DNA from: Streptomyces sp. NBC_01716
GTDB taxonomy: Bacteria > Actinomycetota > Actinomycetes > Streptomycetales > Streptomycetaceae
DNA length: 64,000 nucleotides
Direction of reading: 5' to 3'
Assembly: GCF_036248275.1 (NCBI RefSeq)
Contig: NZ_CP109181.1
Span: forward strand, 6,200,001 to 6,264,000
In this document: piece after piece, positions 24,645-33,343 of the stretch
How positions within the stretch are numbered: the stretch's first letter is position 1
How the letters are laid out: each line of letters starts with the position of its first letter
Made by a program: the position numbers and the translations under genes
The notes under the pieces: generated by a model
The model's database searches: none
What the model was told of the DNA's origin: nothing
The model's input: only the letters and a program-made list of their open reading frames with translations

Positions 24645-25310
24645 GTGATTTCTGTCCGGTACGCCGACGACCGCTATCCCGGCGGTGATCTGTCCGCGGG
24701 GATCGAGTCCTACCACGCCTTCTCCTTCGGGGAGTTCTACGATCCGGACAACCTCCGGTTCGGCGCGGTGATCGCCTGCAACGAGGAACGGCTCGCGCCC
24801 GGCGCCGGGTTCGGCGAACACCCGCACAGCCACACCGAGATCGTCACCTGGGTCGTCGAGGGCGAACTCACCCACCGCGACTCCGCCGGGAACGCCACGC
24901 TGGTGCGGCCCGGCGATGTGCAGCGGCTCAGCGCGGGCGGCGGCGTACGGCATGTGGAGCGCAACGACAGCGGGCAGCCGCTGGTGTTCGTCCAGATGTG
25001 GCTGGCCCCGCTCACCCCCGGCGGCGCCCCCCGCTACGAGATCGTGCACGGCATCGCCGACTCCACGCCGTACGCGCTCCCCGAGGCGGGCGCGATGCTG
25101 CATGTGCGCCGGCTCCACGACGGCGAGCGGGCCGCGGTCCCCGACGCGGCGTACGCCTATCTGCACGTGGTGCGGGGCCTGGTGGTCCTGGCGGGCGTGG
25201 AGTTGGGGCCGGGGGACTCGGCGCGCATCACGGACTCCGCGAGCCTGGAGCTGACCGCGGACGAGCCGTCCGAGGTGCTGATCTGGGAGCTGGGCCCCAA
25301 CACGCCCTAG
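24645..25310 (+). CDS. Pirin-family bicupin
   Basis: 221 aa from a GTG. Two cupin domains are present, with the metal-binding set in the first: GFGEHPHSHTEIVTWVVEGE (two His, Glu) and RLSAGGGVRHVE (His). Pirins bind Fe and some act as quercetin dioxygenases or as regulators; the substrate cannot be told from sequence. The divergent fasR gene starts 58 bp away. TAACGT (24632-24637) lies eight bases before the GTG and there is no ribosome site, so a leaderless mRNA is likely. Confidence 0.88.
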   Translation: MISVRYADDRYPGGDLSAGIESYHAFSFGEFYDPDNLRFGAVIACNEERLAPGAGFGEHPHSHTEIVTWVVEGELTHRDSAGNATLVRPGDVQRLSAGGGVRHVERNDSGQPLVFVQMWLAPLTPGGAPRYEIVHGIADSTPYALPEAGAMLHVRRLHDGERAAVPDAAYAYLHVVRGLVVLAGVELGPGDSARITDSASLELTADEPSEVLIWELGPNTP

Positions 25311-25313
25311 TTC

Positions 25314-26135
25314 TCAGGAGGCCGACCGCAGTTCCGCCAGCACCGCGTCCGTGAACGGCGGCCACGCGTCGATCGCCCACGGGCCGAAGTCCCGGTCGGT
25401 CAGCACCACGCACGCCGCGCCCGCGTCCGGGTCGACCCACAGGAACGTGCCGGACTGCCCGAAGTGGCCGAAAGTACGCGGTGACGACGAACTCCCCGTC
25501 CAGTGCGGCGACTTGGAGTCCCTGATCTCGAAGCCCAGACCCCAGTCGTTGGGCTTCTGATGCCCGTAACCCGGCAGGATCCCCGACAGCCCCGGGTGGA
25601 CCACCGTCATCGCCTCCAGCACCGTACGGGGGTCGAGCAGCCGCGGCGCCTGGAGTTCGGCGGCGAACCGGACCAGGTCGTCCACCGTCGAGACACCGTC
25701 CCTGGCGGGCGAGCCGTCCAGGGCGGTCGACGCCATGCCCAGCGGTTCAAGGACCGCCTGGCGCAGATACTCGGGGAAGGGGATGTCCGTCGCCTTCGCG
25801 ACGTGCTCGCCGAGCGCCTCGAAACCCGCGTTCGAGTACAGCCGGCGGGTGCCGGGCGGGGCCGTCACCCGGTGCTCGTCGTAGGCCAGACCGCTGGTGT
25901 GCGAGAGAAGATGGCGGACGGTCGAGCCCTCGGGACCGGCGGGCTCGTCCAGCTCGACCGCGCCCTCCTCGTACGCCACGAGCACCGCGTACGCGGCGAG
26001 CGGCTTGGTCACCGACGCCAGCGGGAAACGGTGCGAGGCCGGGCCGTACGACCCGCTCACGGTGCCGTCCGCCCGTACGACGGCTGTGGCGGCCGTCGGC
26101 ACCGGCCAGTTCTCGATCATCGCCAGGCTCTGCAT
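25314..26135 (-). CDS. Class C beta-lactamase-related serine hydrolase
   Basis: 273 aa from the ATG at 26135; an in-frame GTG two codons earlier is also possible. Penicillin-binding-fold motifs are present: SxxK as ASVTKPL, YxN as YSNAGF, and HxG as HFGQSG in place of KTG. There is no signal peptide, so it is cytosolic and more likely an esterase or D-amino-acid peptidase relative than a secreted beta-lactamase. TACGCT (26143-26148, minus strand) lies eight bases before the ATG, suggesting a leaderless mRNA. It ends three bases after the convergent pirin gene. Confidence 0.87.
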   Translation of the reverse strand: MQSLAMIENWPVPTAATAVVRADGTVSGSYGPASHRFPLASVTKPLAAYAVLVAYEEGAVELDEPAGPEGSTVRHLLSHTSGLAYDEHRVTAPPGTRRLYSNAGFEALGEHVAKATDIPFPEYLRQAVLEPLGMASTALDGSPARDGVSTVDDLVRFAAELQAPRLLDPRTVLEAMTVVHPGLSGILPGYGHQKPNDWGLGFEIRDSKSPHWTGSSSSPRTFGHFGQSGTFLWVDPDAGAACVVLTDRDFGPWAIDAWPPFTDAVLAELRSAS

Positions 26136-26212
26136 GGCCACGAGCGTAGACGGGCCCCATCCGCCGCCCGACCCCGGTAGGGGACCTGGCGAGAATCGTC
26201 CCCCGTGTCCTC

Positions 26213-26243
26213 TTGCTTCGAGTGCACTCCAAGGTCCTACGTT
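26213..26243 (+). promoter_or_regulatory. MerR-type promoter with 19-bp spacer and internal dyad
   Basis: TTGCTT (26213-26218) and TACGTT (26238-26243) are separated by 19 bp, the stretched spacing typical of MerR-activated promoters. Within the spacer region lies CTTCGAGTG-CACTCCAAG (26216-26233), a dyad matching at 8 of 9 positions. The start codon is seven bases after the -10. Confidence 0.7.
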
Positions 26244-26249
26244 GATGGC

Positions 26250-26723
26250 ATGACGCTGATCGAGAGCACCCCCGTCGCGGAGGAGACCGAGGACATCTGT
26301 GTGACGGCCCCGCCGACCCATCCCAGCCCCGCCGGTGACGACCGGTACACGATCAGCGAAGTGGCCGCCTTCACCGGCCTCACCGCGCACACCCTGCGCT
26401 GGTACGAGCGCATCGGACTCATGCCGCACGTCGACCGGTCGCACACCGGGCAGCGGCGCTTCAGCAACAAGGACCTCGACTGGCTCGCCCTCGTCGGCAA
26501 ACTGCGTCTCACCGGCATGCCGGTCGCCGACATGGTCCGCTACGCCGAGCTGGTCCGCGAGGGCGAGCACACCTTCGAACAGCGGCAGGAGCTGCTCCAG
26601 CAGACCCGGCGCGACGTGCGCGCGCGGATAGCCGAGCTCCAGGACACCCTCGCCGTACTCGACTACAAGATCGACTTCTACGCCGGTGCGCATGCGCACC
26701 GCGCGTCGGAAAGGGCATCATGA
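26250..26723 (+). CDS. MerR-family transcriptional activator
   Basis: 157 aa. The N-terminal winged helix is clear (YTISEVAAFTGLTAHTLRWYERIGLMP, then QRRFSNKDLDWLALVGKLR), followed by the dimerisation coiled coil (EQRQELLQQTRRDVRARIAELQ region). It resembles the AdhR/NmlR-like group rather than metal-binding MerR proteins. The only Cys lies in the N-terminal extension (EDICVTAP), so a classical thiol-metal site is absent. The stop overlaps the aldo/keto reductase start (ATGA), so the two form an operon. The promoter has a 19-bp spacer with a dyad, which fits autoactivation. Confidence 0.92.
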   Translation: MTLIESTPVAEETEDICVTAPPTHPSPAGDDRYTISEVAAFTGLTAHTLRWYERIGLMPHVDRSHTGQRRFSNKDLDWLALVGKLRLTGMPVADMVRYAELVREGEHTFEQRQELLQQTRRDVRARIAELQDTLAVLDYKIDFYAGAHAHRASERAS

Positions 26724-27733
26724 GCATCGAGAAGATCAACACCGTGACGCTCGGCACCGCCGGACCCACGGTCGGTGTCCAGGGCTTCGGAGCCATGGGC
26801 ATCAGCGAGTTCTACGGCGACACGGACGAGACGGCCGCCAGGGACACCCTCGAAGCGACCGTCGAGGCGGGCGTCACCCTCATCGACACCGCCAACGTGT
26901 ACGGGCGCGGCGCCAACGAGACGTTCCTCGCGCCGTTCGTCGCGGCCCACCGCGACGAGATCACCCTCGCCACCAAATTCGGCATAGAGCGCACCGACGA
27001 TCCGAAGTACCGGGGCGTGCGCAACGAGCCCGCGTACGTCAAGCAGGCCGTCGAGGACTCCCTGCGGCGCCTCGGCGTCGACGTCATCGACCTCTACTAC
27101 ATGCACCGCCACGACCCCGCCGTGCCGTTCGCCGAGTCCGTCGGCGCGATGGCCGAACTCGTCGCCGAGGGCAAGGTCAAACACCTCGGCCTCAGCGAGG
27201 TCACCGGCGCCGAGCTGCGCGAGGCGCACTCGGTGCACCCCATCAGCGCGCTCCAGTCCGAGTGGTCGCTGTTCTCGCGCGACGTCGAGACGAGCGCCGC
27301 GGCCGTCGCCGCCGAGCTCGGTGTGGCCCTCGTGCCGTACTCACCGCTCGGCCGCGGCTTCCTGACCGGTTCGTTCACCCGGGCGGACACGGAGCTCCAG
27401 AGCCAGGACTTCCGGCGTGGCATGCCGCGCTTCACCGGCGACAACGCGGGCCGCAACGCCGCGCTCCTGGAACCGGTCCGCACCGTCGCGGCGGCGCACG
27501 ACGCGACCGTCGGGCAGATCGCGCTCGCGTGGGTGCAGCAGCGGGCCGAGGTGCACGGGCTGACCGTTGTACCGATCCCCGGGACGCGCAGGCGCACGCG
27601 CCTGCTGGAGAACGCGGCGGCCACGCGTATCACCCTCACGCCCGGGGAACTGGCGCTCCTGGAGCCGATCGCGGGCCAGGTCACGGGCGCCCGCTACGCG
27701 GACATGTCGTCGACGTCGTCGGCCCGGGAGTAG
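26720..27733 (+). CDS. Aldo/keto reductase
   Basis: 337 aa TIM-barrel NADPH-dependent oxidoreductase. The tetrad is visible: Asp in LIDTANVYG, Tyr in the same segment, Lys in LATKFG, and His in YYMHRHD. NADP-binding residues lie in VPIPGTRRRTRLLENAAA. It resembles the AKR13/YajO-like group, reducing aldehydes, ketones or methylglyoxal-type electrophiles. It overlaps the preceding MerR gene by four bases, so it is very likely the regulator's target. MerR-AKR pairs of this kind respond to reactive aldehydes in other bacteria; the inducer here is unknown. Confidence 0.92.
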   Translation: MSIEKINTVTLGTAGPTVGVQGFGAMGISEFYGDTDETAARDTLEATVEAGVTLIDTANVYGRGANETFLAPFVAAHRDEITLATKFGIERTDDPKYRGVRNEPAYVKQAVEDSLRRLGVDVIDLYYMHRHDPAVPFAESVGAMAELVAEGKVKHLGLSEVTGAELREAHSVHPISALQSEWSLFSRDVETSAAAVAAELGVALVPYSPLGRGFLTGSFTRADTELQSQDFRRGMPRFTGDNAGRNAALLEPVRTVAAAHDATVGQIALAWVQQRAEVHGLTVVPIPGTRRRTRLLENAAATRITLTPGELALLEPIAGQVTGARYADMSSTSSARE

Positions 27734-27976
27734 CCCTCCAGGCAGGGGCGGGTGAACGGGGTTGCTGTTCGTTGCCGGGGGCGGGGTTCGGGGCCTCCGG
27801 AGGGGTATGTCCGGACGGCGTGATTTACGGCGCGTGCCCCGTTCGTTGGACCCGATGTGCCCTCCTTGTTCACGCACCACAAATCAGCCTGAGTGTCCGA
27901 ACACACCCCTCCTGCGACCCCGCCCCCCTCAGGCCGGTGGGGGATCCGTACCACCGACCCCGCCGGAGGCGGCCCC

Positions 27977-28822
27977 TTACAGCTCCGACAGCAGCTCCGC
28001 CTTCTTCGCGCTGAACTCGTCGTCCGTCACCAGTCCCGCCTCGTGCAGCTCCCCCAGATGCCGGATCCGTTCGGCGATGTCCGCCGGATCGCGGCGGCCC
28101 ACCGGCACCGGTACCGGGACGGAGCCCGACTTGCGTACGGCCGCTAGTACCGCCGCCGCGAACGGCAGGGACTCGTGGACCGGGCCGTAGCCGAGACCGA
28201 AGACCACCGCGGCCGGGTCGTGGTCGGCCTGGGTGGGCTGCTCGTGGTCGCCGTGGCGCAGCAGTCGCAGGTAGCCGTCGAAGACCTCGGGGGAGCGCCA
28301 CTCGACCCCGCTCAGCTCCGAGACGGCGAAGCGCTGGTCGCCCGCCTTCCACTTCGCCGACGACGCGCCGGTCCAGAACCAGCGGAAGGAGACCTTGGAG
28401 CCGTCGAAGGACGCCTTGCCGTCGTACGCCTTGAAGTTCAGGGGCGCCGGGGGAGGGGCCACCAGATAGCGGTCGGCCGGCTCCGTCGTGGTGAGGGCGG
28501 CGCGGAGCTCGTCCGCGTAGTACTCCGCGAGCGTCTCGCGCTCCGCGGGCAGCACCAGCCGGTACGGATCGCCGGAGTCCTTGAGCTGACCGGCCGCCGC
28601 CTCCATCAGCGGGTCGGCACCGGGTCTGGGCACGGCGTGCAGCACCACCGTCCCGCGCTTGCCCGGGGAGAGCGTCACCGACGCCAACGCCTCGTGCGGT
28701 ACACGCCGTTCGCGCAGTGCCTGGAAGAGCTTCGGCGTGCGTATCCCCCGTTCGAAGCGGATGAGCACAGAGTCGCTTTCGAACTCCCAGGTGGCATGAA
28801 TTCCGGCCAGCACATCACCCAT
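27977..28822 (-). CDS. DUF4429/SHOCT-domain protein
   Basis: 281 aa from the ATG at 28822 (MGDVLAGIHATWEFESDSVL); the ATG at 28831 overlaps a TACGAT -10-like box (28830-28835), which would make the 28822 start leaderless. Two DUF4429 repeats are seen: residues about 3-110 with VLIRFERGIRTPKLFQALRE, and about 130-230 with VSFRWFWTGAS. A C-terminal SHOCT helix pair follows (IRHLGELHEAGLVTDDEFSAKKAELLSEL region). SHOCT segments mediate oligomerisation or membrane association in many proteins. No enzymatic motif; function unknown. Confidence 0.85.
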   Translation of the reverse strand: MGDVLAGIHATWEFESDSVLIRFERGIRTPKLFQALRERRVPHEALASVTLSPGKRGTVVLHAVPRPGADPLMEAAAGQLKDSGDPYRLVLPAERETLAEYYADELRAALTTTEPADRYLVAPPPAPLNFKAYDGKASFDGSKVSFRWFWTGASSAKWKAGDQRFAVSELSGVEWRSPEVFDGYLRLLRHGDHEQPTQADHDPAAVVFGLGYGPVHESLPFAAAVLAAVRKSGSVPVPVPVGRRDPADIAERIRHLGELHEAGLVTDDEFSAKKAELLSEL

Positions 28823-28886
28823 GTGCCTCATCGTAGGCGGCGCGGGGCCGCACGTCGCCCCTCGGCGAAACCGAGTTCTACGCGCG

Positions 28887-30098
28887 TCAGATCACTTCGC
28901 CGTCGGAGATTCCGCTCCGGCACCCGTCACCGTCGTCCGCACAACTGGTGTTCCGGTACGAACCGACCCCGATGTCCGCGAAGTTCCGCAGGCTCTCCGT
29001 GCCCGGCTCGAAATAGCCGGTGTGGCCGGCCGCGCCCTGCGCGGACAGCACCCGTGCGCCGAAGTCCGACGTCACCGGGTCGGCGCCGTGGCCGAGCCCG
29101 CCGACCTCCAGATACGGCACGGCCTGGATCCAGTCGTCGCTGTCCCGCATCGCCCAGACCCGGGCGCGGGAGTCCAGCTGGCCGGCCGACTCGGCCCGCA
29201 TTCCGGGACTGCCCGCGACCGCCACGTCCGTGACCCGGGCGGGCAGCCGGCGCGCGGCGATGCCGCACACCACGGAGCCGTAGCTGTGGCAGATCAGCGA
29301 GACCCGCGAGGTGCCCGGCAGCGCCGAGGTGAGCGCCTTGAGGCGCCCGGCACCCTTCGACGCCAGCCGCCCGGTCACCGCGTCCACGCCGATCCCCGCG
29401 GGCGCCGTGTAGTCGGCCCACGCGATGACGGCGGTACGGGTACGGGGCGAGGCCGCGCGCTCCGCCTCGTACAGCGACCTGGCCATGCCGACCGGCGCGG
29501 TGTAGCGGCGCTTGGTCCGCTCGAAGGTCAGCAGGTTCGTGTCGGCGCCCGGGACGACCACCGATACGCGCCCCGCGCTGTCGAGATCGCCGAAGACCTC
29601 GGCGGCGCGGCCGTCGCCGGTCGGGTCGAAGGCGAGGATCTGACGGCCCTCGCCCGCCATCGACTCGAAGCGGTGCATCCGCCGGCCCGCCTGGTGCCGG
29701 CCCACGACGGAGAGTCTGCTGTCGTCCATCCGTTCCCGCTCGACGTCCCGCGCCTGGATCACGGCCAGCCGGTTGGCGCGGTAGCGCAGTGTCAGGGGCG
29801 CGCCGTTGAGATTGCCCACCACGAGGGGGTACCGGTCGGCGAGCCCGGTCCGCTGCGCGGTGCTGAGCGAGGCGAAGAACGCGGCCAGCCGCTTCGGCGG
29901 GGCATGGGGGTCGGGCAGATCGAAGGGGCCGACGCGGCCCTTCTCCCAGGCCGAGAGTGCCCTTTCGCGTGCCGTGCCGTCTTCGCCGTGCCTCTGGAGA
30001 GCGGTCCATCCGGTGGAGGCCAGCATCACGAAGACCACGGCGAGTGCCAGCAGGGTGCGCCATGCGGTGAGGGACGGGGAGGAGTCGAAGGAAGTCAC
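28887..30098 (-). CDS. DUF1023 alpha/beta hydrolase, membrane-anchored
   Basis: 403 aa from the GTG at 30098 (MTSFDSSPSLTAWRTLLAL). One N-terminal helix (LLALAVVFVMLASTGW) acts as an anchor or uncleaved signal. The DUF1023 hydrolase domain carries the nucleophile elbow LICHSYGSVVCG, preceded by AVIAWADYTAP, with the late DPVTSDFGARVL and GHTGYFEPG segments supplying probable Asp and His. The family is actinobacterial, probably secreted or surface esterases; no substrate is known. The ribosome site is not convincing, so the exact start is less certain than the gene. Confidence 0.85.
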   Translation of the reverse strand: MTSFDSSPSLTAWRTLLALAVVFVMLASTGWTALQRHGEDGTARERALSAWEKGRVGPFDLPDPHAPPKRLAAFFASLSTAQRTGLADRYPLVVGNLNGAPLTLRYRANRLAVIQARDVERERMDDSRLSVVGRHQAGRRMHRFESMAGEGRQILAFDPTGDGRAAEVFGDLDSAGRVSVVVPGADTNLLTFERTKRRYTAPVGMARSLYEAERAASPRTRTAVIAWADYTAPAGIGVDAVTGRLASKGAGRLKALTSALPGTSRVSLICHSYGSVVCGIAARRLPARVTDVAVAGSPGMRAESAGQLDSRARVWAMRDSDDWIQAVPYLEVGGLGHGADPVTSDFGARVLSAQGAAGHTGYFEPGTESLRNFADIGVGSYRNTSCADDGDGCRSGISDGEVI

Positions 30099-30269
30099 TG
30101 CGCAACACAGTAGGAGACGCCCGGCGGCACTCGTGACGGCCGTGAGGCAGATCACTCCCTGGAGAGGGGGCAACTCGCGTTTGTTCACGCTCCGTCGGGG
30201 TAGCGCGCACGCACCGGTGCTCAGGTGTGGCGTACGTAACAGGGCGCAAGGTGTGAATCGGCCGCGCTC

Positions 30270-30929
30270 TCAGGGTGTCTGTGGGCGCCGCCAGTCACCC
30301 GCGAGCGTGGGCACGAGCTGGTCCAGATACGACTCCGTCAGCTCCTGGAGCCCCTCCAGGCCTGTCTCCCGCTGTCCCCACAGCCGGCCCGTCACCCGCA
30401 TCACCCCGGAGAACGCGGCGACCGCCACCCGGGGCCGGGGGTCCGTCTCCACATCGAGCCCCTCGCGCTCGGCGATCACCAGCGCGATCAGGTCCTCCAG
30501 CTCCATGGCGCGCCGCAGATGCGCGGCCAGCAGCGAGGGGGTGGATTCGATCATCCGGTACGTACGCAGGTGCACCTCGACCGGGACCAGGGCCTCGATC
30601 GCCTCGTTGATGGAGTTCCAGGCGCCCAGCACCGCGTTGCGCATGGCCTCGAACGGGGTCTCCCGGGCCGGGCGCCCGCGCAGCTCCGCCACGAAGCGCG
30701 ACTCCACCATGGACTGGATGGTGAAGGCCGCCTCCTCCTTGCTGGCGAAGTAGCGGAAGAAGGTGCGCTGGGAGACGTCGACCGCCTCGGCGATCTCGTC
30801 GACGGTCGTCTCCTCGTACCCCCGCGTCGTGAACAGCTCCAGGGCCGCCCGCAATAGGGCGTCCCGCGTACGCTGCTTCTTCAGTTCCCGCAGTCCGGCC
30901 GGATGCCGTGCCGCCCGCTGCCCGTCCAT
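30270..30929 (-). CDS. TetR-family regulator of the divergent MFS exporter
   Basis: 219 aa. Helix-turn-helix near residues 20-65 (RDALLRAALELFTTRGYEET, then VDEIAEAVDVSQRTFFRYFASKE), followed by a TetR_C ligand domain (MftR-like). It is divergent from a DHA2 efflux gene with a 140-bp gap containing an 8-bp inverted repeat. This is the standard arrangement of a drug-responsive local repressor. Confidence 0.92.
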   Translation of the reverse strand: MDGQRAARHPAGLRELKKQRTRDALLRAALELFTTRGYEETTVDEIAEAVDVSQRTFFRYFASKEEAAFTIQSMVESRFVAELRGRPARETPFEAMRNAVLGAWNSINEAIEALVPVEVHLRTYRMIESTPSLLAAHLRRAMELEDLIALVIAEREGLDVETDPRPRVAVAAFSGVMRVTGRLWGQRETGLEGLQELTESYLDQLVPTLAGDWRRPQTP

Positions 30930-31007
30930 CGTTCTCCGGTCCTCTTTCCCGTCACTTCTCGTCCACTTCGTACGCTGTCGTCGGCCCGAGGTGAGATGTG
31001 AGCCACG

Positions 31008-31046
31008 TGACAGTTACAGGCTAGTGAAATGGTTGGTCAACTGTCA
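31008..31046. promoter_or_regulatory. Candidate TetR operator
   Basis: Inverted repeat TGACAGTT (31008-31015) / AACTGTCA (31039-31046), plus a direct CTGTCA repeat ten bases apart (31041 and 31051), in the TetR/MFS divergent gap just before the exporter start. Confidence 0.5.
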
Positions 31047-31069
31047 GACGCTGTCATTAGTCTCGGGAC

Positions 31070-32683
31070 ATGACTAGTCAGACCACCGTCAAATCGGCGC
31101 CGAACGATCCGCGGGACGCGGCTCCGGGAGCCACGAAGGGCCTCCGCGGCCACCCCTGGCTGACGCTCTTCTCCGTCGCCATCGGCGTGATGATGGTCGC
31201 GCTCGACGGCACGATCGTCGCCATCGCCAACCCCGTGATCAAGGAGGACCTGGGCGCCACCTTCGCCCAGGTCCAGTGGATCACCAACGGCTACCTCCTC
31301 GCGCTCGCCGTCGCGCTCATCACCGCGGGCAAGCTCGGTGACCGCTTCGGCCACCGTCAGACCTTTCTGATCGGCATCGCGGGCTTCGCCGCGGCCTCCG
31401 CCATCATCGGGTTCTCCGACAGCGTGGCGTTCGTCGTCGCCTTCCGCGTGCTCCAGGGCGTCTTCGGCGCCCTCCTGATGCCGGCCGCACTCGGCCTGCT
31501 GCGCGCCACCTTCCCCGCCGAGAAGCTGAACATGGCCATCGGTATCTGGGGCATGGTCATCGGCGCCTCCACCGCGGGCGGCCCGATCGCCGGTGGTCTG
31601 CTCGTCGAACACGTCAGCTGGCAGTCCGTGTTCTTCATCAACGTGCCCGTCGGTGTCGTCGCCCTGGTCCTCGGCCTGGTGATCCTCAAGGACCACCGGG
31701 CGTCGAAGGCCCCCAAGTCCTTCGACGTCGTCGGGATCCTGCTGCTCTCGGCCGCGATGTTCTCCCTGATCTGGGCGATCATCAAGGCGGGCGAGTCCTG
31801 GGGCTGGAGCTCGGGCGGCACCTGGGCATTCCTGGGCGCTGCGGTCCTGTGCTTCGTCCTGTTCGCGGTCTGGGAGACGAAGGTCAGGGAACCCCTCGTA
31901 CCGCTGAGCATGTTCCGTTCCGTCCCGCTCAGCGCCGGCACGATCCTGATGGTGCTGATGGCGTTCGCCTTCATGGGCGGCCTCTTCTTCGTGACGTTCT
32001 ATCTCCAGGGCGTCCACGGCATGAGCCCCGTCGACAGCGGTCTGCACCTGCTGCCGCTGACGCTCATGATGATCGTCGCCTCACCCGTCGCGGGCCTGCT
32101 GATCACCAGATTCGGACCACGGGTCCCGCTGGTCGGCGGCATGGTCGCCACGGCCGTCGCCATGTTCGGCATGTCCACCCTGTCACCCGGGTCCGGCACG
32201 TTCGTGATGTCGCTCTGGTTCGCGCTGCTCGGCATGGGGCTCGCCCCGGTCATGGTCGGCGCCACCGAGGTCATCGTCGGCAACGCGCCGCTGGAGCTCT
32301 CCGGCGTCGCCGGCGGTCTCCAGCAGGCCGCGATGCAGGTCGGCGGCGCGCTCGGTACGGCGGTGCTCGGGGCCGTCATGTCCGCCAAGGTCAGCGCCGA
32401 CCTCGAAGGCAACTGGCAGGACGCCGGCATCCAGCTGCCGCTGGACCCGTCCCTGGAACAGGCGGCCGAGATCGGCGTCGCCCCGCCGGCGCTCGCCGAG
32501 GCACCCGGCGTGACGCCGGACGTCTTCGCGAAGATCACCGGGGTCATGCAGGACACCTTCGTGTCCGGGATGAGCCTTGCGTTCCTGGTCGCCGGTGTGG
32601 TCGCGGTGGTCGCGGCGTTCGTCGCCACCCGGACCAAGCGCGGCGACAACGCGGACGCGGCCGGGGGCGGCGTGCACATCTGA
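31070..32683 (+). CDS. MFS multidrug exporter, DHA2 (14-TM, EmrB/QacA) family
   Basis: 537 aa with 14 predicted membrane helices. Motif D1 (ALDGTIVAIANPVI) marks the DHA2 family, and motif A appears as GKLGDRFGHRQTF. Antiporter motif C lies in GASTAGGPIAGGLL. A long extracytoplasmic segment is predicted between the last two helices (DLEGNWQDAGIQLPLDPSLE), typical of the family. It exports hydrophobic drugs or cations in exchange for protons. The specificity is unknown. It is regulated in all likelihood by the divergent TetR and is followed by a strong terminator. Confidence 0.93.
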   Translation: MTSQTTVKSAPNDPRDAAPGATKGLRGHPWLTLFSVAIGVMMVALDGTIVAIANPVIKEDLGATFAQVQWITNGYLLALAVALITAGKLGDRFGHRQTFLIGIAGFAAASAIIGFSDSVAFVVAFRVLQGVFGALLMPAALGLLRATFPAEKLNMAIGIWGMVIGASTAGGPIAGGLLVEHVSWQSVFFINVPVGVVALVLGLVILKDHRASKAPKSFDVVGILLLSAAMFSLIWAIIKAGESWGWSSGGTWAFLGAAVLCFVLFAVWETKVREPLVPLSMFRSVPLSAGTILMVLMAFAFMGGLFFVTFYLQGVHGMSPVDSGLHLLPLTLMMIVASPVAGLLITRFGPRVPLVGGMVATAVAMFGMSTLSPGSGTFVMSLWFALLGMGLAPVMVGATEVIVGNAPLELSGVAGGLQQAAMQVGGALGTAVLGAVMSAKVSADLEGNWQDAGIQLPLDPSLEQAAEIGVAPPALAEAPGVTPDVFAKITGVMQDTFVSGMSLAFLVAGVVAVVAAFVATRTKRGDNADAAGGGVHI

Positions 32684-32710
32684 CGCGACGTCAACATGGT
32701 GCGATCCACC

Positions 32711-32748
32711 GCGACGGCCCCGCCCGGACATCCCGGCGGGGCCGTCGC
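32711..32748. terminator. Terminator after the DHA2 exporter
   Basis: Perfect 14-bp stem (32711-32724 with 32735-32748) and a 10-base loop, 28 bp after the stop. Confidence 0.88.
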
Positions 32749-32845
32749 CTGTTCGGGTGGAGTACGGCGAGATCCTCTTCCCGTGGAGCGGGCCGCCGGG
32801 TCAGAGTGCGGACAACTGATCGGCATCACACGGGGGTTCACCATC

Positions 32846-33244
32846 ATGCGTACAGCCATGCGTACGACCACGCCTGTCACCCTTCTCACCGCGGCCGCTC
32901 TGGCCGCCGCGACGGCCCTGCTGCCGGGCCCCGCGCCTGCCGCCGCGGCCGTGGCCGCTCCGCGCGACGCCTGCGGGCCCGGCGAGCTCTGTCTGTGGGG
33001 AAAGCCGGATTTCCGCGGCGCCCGCCAGACCCATGAACTCTTCCGCACCGAGATCCAGAGCTGTGTCCCGCTGCCGCCGGGCACCGACGCCCAGTCCCTG
33101 GTCAACCGCACCGGACGGCCCGTCACCACCTACCAGTCGCAGGAGTGCGAGGAGACCGGCGAGTTCGAGACGTACCCCGGCAACGGCACCTGGGTTCCGC
33201 AATCGCCCTACCGCGTAAGGGCCTTCAAGGTCTGGGAGCGCTGA
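32846..33244 (+). CDS. Secreted peptidase-inhibitor I36-like protein
   Basis: 132 aa with a Sec signal peptide (MRTAMRTTTPVTLLTAAALA, cleavage near the AAAA region). The mature part has the I36/SMPI-like beta-gamma-crystallin layout: GELCLWGKPDFRGARQ, four cysteines (ACGPGELC, QSCVPL, SQECEETG) and a final YRVRAFKVWE. SMPI from Streptomyces nigrescens inhibits metalloproteases. Many I36-like proteins are uncharacterised, so inhibitor activity is inferred. It is monocistronic with a G-rich ribosome site before the ATG. Confidence 0.78.
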   Translation: MRTAMRTTTPVTLLTAAALAAATALLPGPAPAAAAVAAPRDACGPGELCLWGKPDFRGARQTHELFRTEIQSCVPLPPGTDAQSLVNRTGRPVTTYQSQECEETGEFETYPGNGTWVPQSPYRVRAFKVWER

Positions 33245-33299
33245 GCGGGGTCCTGGCCGGCGCCGGGCGGGAACAGCGACAGGCCCCCGACACGGGCGA

Positions 33300-33329
33300 T
33301 GGCCGGTCCCGTACCCGCGGAACCGGCCA
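33300..33329. terminator. Hairpin between the I36-like gene and aceE
   Basis: 8-bp stem TGGCCGGT / ACCGGCCA with a 14-base GC-rich loop between convergent genes. Confidence 0.55.
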
Positions 33330-33343
33330 CCACCCACTACGTG

